Below, one piece after another: positions 56,697 to 64,000 of a stretch of 64,000 nucleotides of DNA (position 1 is its first letter; every line of letters starts with the position of its first letter). The stretch comes from Hyposmocoma kahamanoa. Taxonomy: Eukaryota > Arthropoda > Insecta > Lepidoptera > Cosmopterigidae. Made by a program: the position numbers and the translations under genes. The stretch covers positions 24,179,564 through 24,243,563 of the forward strand of contig NW_020653854.1 in NCBI RefSeq assembly GCF_003589595.1, given 5' to 3'. The notes beneath the pieces are model-generated. The model was not told the DNA's origin. It saw nothing but the letters and a program-made list of their open reading frames with translations, and did no database searches.

Positions 56697-58229
56697 TTCA
56701 ACTTAATATTTATATCGAGACACATGTATCAAACAAGCGGTTCCCTGCAATACTTTCACAGAACACGATGACAGACTTGTGAAAGGTTGGGAACAAAAGA
56801 AAATCGAAACTTTTAAATGTTGTTTATCGAACATGCAGTAACAATGCAAAATGCAATTTACAGTTGTTTGATATAAAATTTATGAATCGCTTGACTACTT
56901 GATTTAGTAATGTTACCCAAAATCAAGAAGGTTTCATTTTTCATAATTTTTTTAAAGCATTTGTTCACTCAAAATTGCACAGGTATCAGCGGATTCAGCC
57001 TAAATATTAGTTTGATACTGATAGGGGCAAGGCAAAATGAATTAATACTCAGAGATTTTGTTGGATTCGTTTAATTCTTTAAAAAATGCAGAAAAAAAGT
57101 AAATGTTAGAAAATGAATTTATTACAAATTTGTATTTATCATTGTAATTAATTAGACTAATAATCGTTTGAAATGTTGGACATAAAAACAAGTTTAGAGA
57201 CAGAATACAACAGTAAACTTGTAAATGAATAATCTATCACAGACTAATTTATGTACGGAAATAAGAAGCTTAGATTACAAATATAATAATTACATATCAT
57301 CAGACATAATAATATCAGTACAAAAGTGAGTTAGCTGCTGAAACTACATTTCATACAGAGAATACTCAGAAAAAGAAACAGCAAAAGTTAGTTTGAAATG
57401 TAAGTAGGAATGCAATGATTTGTTCATAAGGCACTTGGAACAAATACAGCGAGATCATGGTCAGATGTTTAGACTATTTTCACATCAGTTTAATCAACGA
57501 CAGAGCTAAAATAAATCCTATAGACATGACACCAAGAAACAGACATATACAATTTGGAAACTACTAACATACGTAATTCATAACATTATGAGCTATAAAA
57601 CCATTAAATAGTTCCATAGAATCTAATCACATTTATTATCTTTTCGAAATTCACAATTATAACGTACACTTATGACCATCTTAAGAAAGAATCAGAAATA
57701 TTTTAAACTTCAGCAGAGGTTTTAAAACGAAGAATAGCAAATTCGATTTACTAAGAAATTGCACTCGTCAAATCATTATCATAAGAAGTTATTTGCACAA
57801 TTCTTTAATTTGAAACAAAAAAAATACAAATTTGTAACACCTCCAATACTTTTAGTATCGACTTAGATATCAGTTTTTATACAATAGCTTTTTACCCTTA
57901 CCTCCCTACGACAAAGCTCATAGACGCTGTGCTACGGCCGCAAGGATCGCGACGCACCACTCACGAAATACTGGAACACATTCTGAGTAATATCTGAGAT
58001 AGAAAATTGCCCTCGTGCTAACTTTTCTAAGAAAAAATATTTCTTTGGACTTCCACATAATTGTCCTCAACACGAAATAAAAAAAATAATTTAGGCGGGA
58101 ACTTTCCATTTTAATCGGTTTCACCTAACATCTATCTATCGAATTATTTATAATTTCCACATATTACATAAAGTTATAATTACATGATTTAATCGTTTAT
58201 GCACTACAATATTGTCGTAATAATACATA
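56697..58229. other. Upstream region of the BTB gene; nothing recognisable
   Basis: AT-rich sequence with no supported exon, repeat or RNA. The BTB promoter must lie here or in an upstream exon, but I see no decisive TATA or initiator. Confidence 0.4.
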
Positions 58230-59566
58230 AGGTCAGGTGGGGTAAGAGGAACACCGGGGGAAGAAGGATTAAAGTCCATAATACCTAAAAAAAAGTGCTG
58301 GAGATTATTTTATAGAAAAATACGTAGAGAAAACGGTAAGTTTTACTTTTTATTGGGTAAGAGGGTGTAGTACTTACGGGGTAAGAGGGTCTAGTACTCA
58401 CGGGGTAAGAGAAACATATGTTCCTCTTCCCCCGTGTCAGGGGTGACCAACTTTTTGATGAATTGTCATAATGGCATATTGTCATATTCGAACAAACACA
58501 ACGTTATATCCATATATATTATTTTATACCTATACATATATACTTTTAAGAAATTAAATTAAATTTGTTCAAATAAGGTTTTTGATTGTAATCGTAAATT
58601 TTTGGTAAAATTTTAGAGATAATGATGTTAATTTCTGACGAATGTTACAATAATCATACCACTAAAATTTTTTGTGTTAACAATCACACATCTTAAGGTT
58701 GTTTTTTGAAATCAGCTGTAAAAGTAAATTTTTTCCATCAAGAATTTTTAGAAAATTTAATATTTTAGTCGAAAACTAAAAAAAATTTGCATGAGCACTA
58801 AACTAATGACGTAATCTAAGAACAAACACAAAAATGGCTCATTGCACATTAGCTACGTGGCCACACTACTTCTATACCAAATTTCAATTGATTTCACTAA
58901 ATGTAATACATAGAAAACCGCTTCACTAAACGGTTTTCAAAGTATTAGAGATTATGGTGACTAAAGAAAATATATTAAAAAATAAATTTTGTTAGAAGTA
59001 TAAATTTATTTTTGGACCAAACATCGTTTTTCTATTATGATGATTTTTAAAAAGTTCTAAGTTACTTAATATGTTGATTTGTAAACGAGTGGTTAAAAAT
59101 GTGCCGTTATTATGTTTTGTACTAAAAAAAATATAACAGGTTCACTTTTCTTTAATTTTTCACCCATGACCTTGACTTGTATGTTCCTCTTGTCCCAAAA
59201 TTAATTTTTCAATTTTTTTTTGATAACTATACGTTATTTCAATGGTTATCAAAATTCGATTGAAATAGTTTTACTTAGGACTTAACTACCGGTATATTTA
59301 AATATATATTATATTTATATGAAATACGATGACAGTGCCTCTTACCCCATTTTTTGGGGGAACAGAAACGTTAGCCCAACCTGAACGTTTTTGTCCGATA
59401 CATCGTAAGTATTAGTTATAGCATAACGATTGTTAAAACATGGAAAGCTGATAAACCAGGGCAAGATTAAATTATTTCGAAATTCGTATAAGACATTATT
59501 TATTCCTCCTAGAGCTCATAACATTTGTCTCGAAATAAAGTATGTTCCTTTTACCCCACCTGACCT
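58230..59566. mobile_element. 1.34 kb element with TA target duplication and GGGGTAAGAGG subrepeats
   Basis: The left end AGGTCAGGTGGGGTAAGAGG (58230) is mirrored at the right end (to 59566). The two 23-bp termini match at all but one position. TA flanks both sides (58228-58229 and 59567-59568). The motif GGGGTAAGAGG or its complement recurs near 58352, 58378, 58402, 58420 and 59340. No transposase ORF is seen. A TA duplication fits a Tc1/mariner-like non-autonomous element, but the termini are not ones I can name. Confidence 0.75.
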
Positions 59567-60642
59567 TAATTAAAATAAATTCCATCCCAGATATTGCAGA
59601 ACTAATTTGTAAAAAAAGTGAGATTACAACAGCCATGAGTTCTCTTAATAGTTACATTATGATAAATTTTATTAACGCCTGTTAGTTCGTGTTATCCAAT
59701 GTTTTATAGAAAAATAATATTCTTACGATAGCTTACGACAGTTTACTTTTGCTTCATATAAATTATTGTTTTTAAAATGGTTATTATTTTTTATATTCAT
59801 AGGATTCCGTTTCAATGATAACTGTGAATTAAAAACAATTCACAACCACAAAATGAACCCAGGTAAGTTACTTAAAATACTTCTGAGATATTTGCTAAAA
59901 TAATTATTCTTCGTAGTCCTATTTACGGAATATGAAATTTTTAGACTTATTTACGGAGCTGAGGAATCCTATGTTAATCTTAAAACTACATTAAAATATT
60001 TACAATATTTTTATCGTCAGTAGTTTGGTGTGGTGTTATTTTTAAACATCTATTAAGATAAAACAGATTGACTTGTTAATTGACAGCTATTCAACATAAA
60101 CAAGCTAAACTCAAATCATAAACGAACTAGATACGGAATAAAGACAAATATAAACACTTGAAGGCATTAAAATAATCATCTTACATGAACACTTCAAATG
60201 GATATGAGTAATTTGTACAATACATAGCATGTAGAAAAAATAGAGATTCATTTATAGAGATCGATCAGTGAAACTAGACCATTGTTAGCCTTCTTCGATA
60301 TTATTATATAAATCAATAGAGTACCTAAACATACTTAGGTATTGATAAATGTCTTACATTTATGTACTGTCTTTATGTACTTTTAATACAAAATTAACCG
60401 TGTATTGCAGCATATTATTTTTCTGTACTTATCGATTAATTAAATTATGTAATTATCGAAGTGTTAATTTGCAAGTAACTGAGCAATGGCCTGTTTCAGT
60501 GGCAACGTTAGTCCTAATATTAAAAGCAAATTACAATATTTACACCGGCAGGCGACGGTCTCGCGAGTATCCTATTATACACATTGATTATTTTATTAAT
60601 ACAGAAGTAGCTACCACAAGAATCACGTGGAACGTACAAGTG
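59567..60642. other. Gene-free spacer with one weak plus-strand exon candidate
   Basis: The 3' flank of the minus-strand gene that ends at 60643. Apart from the candidate at 59803-59862, nothing is recognised. Confidence 0.4.
59803..59862 (+). other. Weak candidate start exon (ATG AAC CCA G|GTAAGT)
   Basis: A segment between an acceptor-like TTTTTATATTCATAG (to 59802) and a strong donor GTAAGT at 59863. It contains ATG at 59853 in the context CACAAAATGA. It would encode M-N-P plus one base. No plus-strand partner exon lies downstream in the window, so this is speculative. Confidence 0.2.
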
Positions 60643-62692
60643 TTAATTGTCGATTATTTTTAGAAACTCTTCCGGGGAGACGTGGACGTCGTCGGCGGCG
60701 GGCGCGTCCGTGGCATTGGGCACAGCGTGTTTCAGCTCTCCGAAAGTGTATGTGGTGCGTTTGCCTGCTCGGGAAGAGACGCGCGGCGTTGGGAGAGACG
60801 CCTCGCAGTCGAGGCTGGCGCGCTTGTTCCAGCAGAACGCCTGCCGCGGCTCCGCGCCCGCCGACATCGGCATCGCCAGCTGTACGCGAGACCTACACAA
60901 CTCATTATTGCTCAACTGCCTTTTCAACTTGTCCTTCCCTACCACGAGCTGGAAGCCCCTCATGTCCGCAGCACACTTCCCCAACTCCGCTTCGCTCATC
61001 TGCCTTCGAAGTTTCGATTTTGACGCCCCAATAGGACTCGAGCGCGACGGCTTGTCGACTAGACTGTTCTGTCGCGACGTTCTGTTGCCTTGCCTGGTCG
61101 AGCTGCCTTTTAGTAAACCAGTCTCCGGGCGACTGCTGCCTGATGAGCTACTGGTGTTAGTGTTGCAAGTGTTGGCGTTCCCGGTGTCTTTTTTCAATGT
61201 TTCGATAACGTTGTAAAAGTGCTCCAAATCTGTGGTGCTGTTGTTTCTGGACCTAGAGACGTTGTTTGTACTGTGCCTGTGGGGGCGGATTTGCGCTCTC
61301 GGCAGGTGCCCGTAGCTGCTTTGACGCGAGATGCCCACGCTGGTCTGACGGCGCGGCATGCTGCAGCTCTTAGGCACGAATGGTTCGTGTGTAAGGAGGA
61401 CATTTTCATACACATGCGCATTATCTAAATCGTCTGGCACTATGAGGTTTTGTCTACTCTCTGTTGTGTCTTTTTTGTGGCCAATAGAGTTACTCTTTTT
61501 ATGGCCACCTTTAACTTTGACTTCGGGCATCTTACCCACTTTGCAATCACTTGCGCTTCGAGGCAGTAAATTGGCGTAGCCGTGATCTCCAACTTCCTGA
61601 GTTTGCAACTTTTCGACTTTTGGAGGACTTGGATTGGAGTTTTCTACATTACTTCTAGTGGAATTTGAATGTTTAGGTGCTTTACTACTGGCAGGAATGG
61701 GTTTAACTACAGCAGCGGAAGTATGTTGTGGGATAACATCGAGGCGTTTTCTTTCAACGTCAGGCTTAGAAGATTTGTCGAGAACGACTTTGGTTTTATC
61801 GCTCTTGCAGATTTTGACACTGAATCTGAAGGGAGGTTTGAACACAACTTGTAGTCTGGTCTTTTCTCCTGATAGGAGGTTGGTTGCGCTCTTGGACGGT
61901 CTTGTTTTTCTCGTGCTCTTGGGGACCTGTCTAGAGTGAGTTCTCTCTGTAAGGCCGAGAGGTATCGATTTAGACTTAGGTATGATTGTTGGTTGTGGTG
62001 TGCTTAACAACCATTTTTGGACCTTGGTTAATGCTTCAGTGTCCTTAGTTGGTGAAGAAGGATGTTTTTGCATGGAGCTGTAGTCGATGGTTTCCTTTTT
62101 GACTTTCGTTTTAGTCCGCTTCTTCACTTTACCTTTATGTTTAGATAGAATGACGTGTTTTGGAGATTTTCCTTCTGCGTTTGTTACGACTGCTGCGGTT
62201 TCTTTTGTTACTTTTTGGGGTTCTTCAGGCTTTGGCGGGTTACTTGGCTTCTGGAAAAGATTAATGCATTATTAGCATTTGAATACGAAATGTAGTTCAG
62301 ACTATTAAGACTACAAATCATTGACTTACCCTCTTTTTATTGGCACTATGAGAAGGAGACGCTTTGTCTCCCTGTTTGTTTTTGTGTTCTTTCTTGCCGC
62401 GATACGCTCGTGTTCTTAGCGCTACTTTCTTCTTCAGGGGCAGTTTCGACCTTGAAGAACAACACAAAAATTGTTATGTAAAATTCATGGTCTTTCGAAC
62501 CTTACTTCACATTAATATTAGACAACGTAATTGAGCTCAAAAACTGGTTTCTACTTACCTAACAGCCGTGTGGACTATGAGGCCCTGGTCTGCGGCGTCG
62601 GGCAGGCGGACGGTTTCGGTTGTGGACGAGTGGATGATGGTCACCGACTTAAGTTTCTTGCCGTGGCGGCCCAGGAAGCGGGTGCTGGCAAC
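60643..62692 (-). CDS. C-terminal part of an unrecognised basic, Ser-rich protein (partial, start beyond window)
   Basis: Minus-strand exons 62692-62559, 62450-62330 and 62250-60643 join in phase (GT...AG at each junction) to give 620 residues ending VSPEEFLKIIDN. The N-terminal part reads VASTRFLGRHGKKLKSV and continues Lys-rich. The rest is low-complexity Ser/Lys/Arg/Pro. Between about residues 390 and 570 there is a series of R-x-x-S motifs (RRQTS, SRQSS, SRQNS, RRQMS, KRQLS, NKRAS), typical sites for basophilic kinases such as PKA or AMPK-like enzymes. HVYENV and LEHFYNVIE are Tyr-containing motifs. There is no catalytic domain or membrane segment. The acceptor at 62693 shows that more exons lie upstream, outside the window. 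No function assigned. Confidence 0.75.
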
Positions 62693-63659
62693 CTGTGGGT
62701 TTTTTGGAACAATTTTACTGACAATCTTTGCAAGTATCAGCAAGAGGTACACACATCGAGCTGTACAAAGTGAAATTTGATAGAAACCCTAAGTATGTGG
62801 CGCAAGGTATGAAGAATTTTGAGAGTGTATTATTGCGCCTATGGTTATGTTTATGAAGTTTCTAGCCTTAGCACAAATGAATATTTGCTTACGTTTTACC
62901 AAAATTATTGCTGATGGGTGTAATATGGTAATGAATTCGTATCCATGGTATAATAATGCCACATTTGATCTAACATAAAAAATGCTTTTACCACATGAAA
63001 ATGATAAAAGTCATACAAATATCTTCATAATACAAATTATGAATATGTGAAATTGTATAAATTTTCTACGAAAGCATAAAAATGTTATCGAAAAGACCTC
63101 TTCTAAAAAGATTCATTCATTCAGTCATTTTGTAGATGTGGCTTTATTACATCAAAGTTATTTGTATATCAGGACATGTGGCACAAGTTCCATATCGATT
63201 AGCCTACGATTTCGTTACAATACGACTTTAGAGATACCTTCCCGGAGGAGTTGAGGTATAGTGATGTTAATTTCTAGAGTCCTTTTCTATTGCAACGTTT
63301 AAAACATTGCAGGCTCGCTATAGACAAGATACAAGACAATACAAAATTTCATTAAACCATGGCAGAGAAACTATGAATTAAAACAAATGTTGAAATCAAT
63401 AACGTCACTAAACAAGTAGTTTCTGAAAATAAGTTTATTTAAAAAAAACGACATTTCCGTTTAGTAACTCTATTTTCAACGTGCGCTATGAAATGTTTAA
63501 TTACGCTAAACTCAAATATATCACAGTTAAGCAAATTACATTAGAAATCGTTACATTGATTAAACTCTACTAATCATTCAAGAACTTTTTCACGGCTATG
63601 ACTATTTTTGTCATACAAAAATGTTTTATTTTCCTCTTGTATTCTCGTTTTTTATGATA

Positions 63660-63740
63660 CAAAATGATCGAACGAACAAGTCGTGTGTATGGTTGTAAGC
63701 GACAGCCTGTCCATAATAGTTGCAGAACCGCTCAGAGACT
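63660..63740 (+). repeat. Interspersed repeat family B, copy 8 (5' part only)
   Basis: GAACGAACAAGTCGTGTGTA, AAGCGACAGCCTGTCCATAA and AGTTGCAGAACCGCTCAGAG match the left part of copy 3. Confidence 0.7.
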
Positions 63741-63902
63741 TAACACGTTCGTTGCCAACTAGAATTTTCAAAAATTTCAAAATAGGACATTGGCTTATAT
63801 GATTGTTTTTGGTCTCATTTGTATACGTATATAAAATTTTTCGAGATATTTCATTATTTGGCTTTAGTTTGGGATTATATTTAGTGCCGGGCATTTTAAT
63901 CC

Positions 63903-63944
63903 GGCGCGGCCTAAACGCAATAATTATTACGTTTAGGTCGCGCC
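63903..63944. repeat. 15-bp hairpin, one mismatch
   Basis: GGCGCGGCCTAAACG against CGTTTAGGTCGCGCC with a 12-nt AT loop. Purpose unknown. Confidence 0.75.
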
Positions 63945-64000
63945 TAAAACTGACGTACGTCTTTCATTTGAGATTGACATTTCACATTAACCATTTTTTT

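Larger units (their letters stand above)
62693..64000 (-). other. Upstream intron of the partial minus-strand gene
   Basis: AT-rich, with no further supported exon up to the window edge. It contains a partial family B repeat at 63660-63740 and a small hairpin at 63903-63944. Confidence 0.5.

Noticed and set aside
60627..61216. Plus-strand frames over the last exon of the minus-strand gene
   Set aside because: The minus-strand reading joins in phase across three exons; the plus frames are its complement.
1..64000. CRISPR array, operon, riboswitch or phage-like system
   Set aside because: The window is eukaryotic; repeats are dispersed or inverted, not regularly spaced with unique spacers.

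Overview
This window is eukaryotic and almost certainly from a moth or butterfly (Lepidoptera); the species cannot be fixed from the sequence. It is AT-rich. Coding exons are bounded by GT...AG introns, and the genes are typical insect regulatory and adhesion genes. The space between them is packed with insect mobile-element relics: tRNA-derived SINEs, foldback elements, hAT-type MITEs, a Transib transposon, and LINE and BEL/Pao fragments. There is no prokaryotic gene, operon or CRISPR array.

Layout. (1) 1-35561, + strand: an insect BCOR-like corepressor. A GC-rich upstream exon is followed by a short start exon that codes only for M-A-I, then a 26.75 kb intron, a 6.1 kb exon encoding most of the protein, and four small exons encoding ankyrin repeats and the PUFD domain. 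(2) 641-27392: the large intron, which holds most of the mobile-element relics. Among them is a 2.7 kb Transib element at 14268-16952. (3) 37919-42116, + strand: contactin, a GPI-anchored Ig/fibronectin cell-adhesion protein with an N-terminal C-type lectin domain, in three coding exons. (4) 44640-47264: a 5'-truncated, broken BEL/Pao-type retroelement with an envelope-like reading frame downstream. (5) 48539-56696, - strand: a BTB/POZ protein with two AT-hook-like motifs, assembled here from seven exons into 812 residues. (6) 58230-59566: a 1.3 kb element with terminal inverted repeats and a TA target duplication. (7) 60643-62692, - strand: the 620-residue C-terminal part of a basic, serine-rich protein I cannot name; its start lies beyond the window.

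The most notable item is the Transib element. Its ends match each other over 36 bp and begin with CACAGTG, which is identical to the V(D)J recombination heptamer. It is flanked by a perfect 5-bp duplication, and its decayed transposase still shows positional counterparts of the three RAG1 catalytic acids and both zinc-ligand pairs. Other points for follow-up are the very short start exon and long intron of the BCOR gene, a CtBP-binding motif and SUMO-interaction-like motif in that protein, several perfect hairpins, and a hAT MITE family with two intact 8-bp target duplications.

As for working together, BCOR and BTB-domain proteins both act in transcriptional repression, but nothing here shows that these two neighbours are functionally linked. 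Contactin is an independent septate-junction/adhesion gene.
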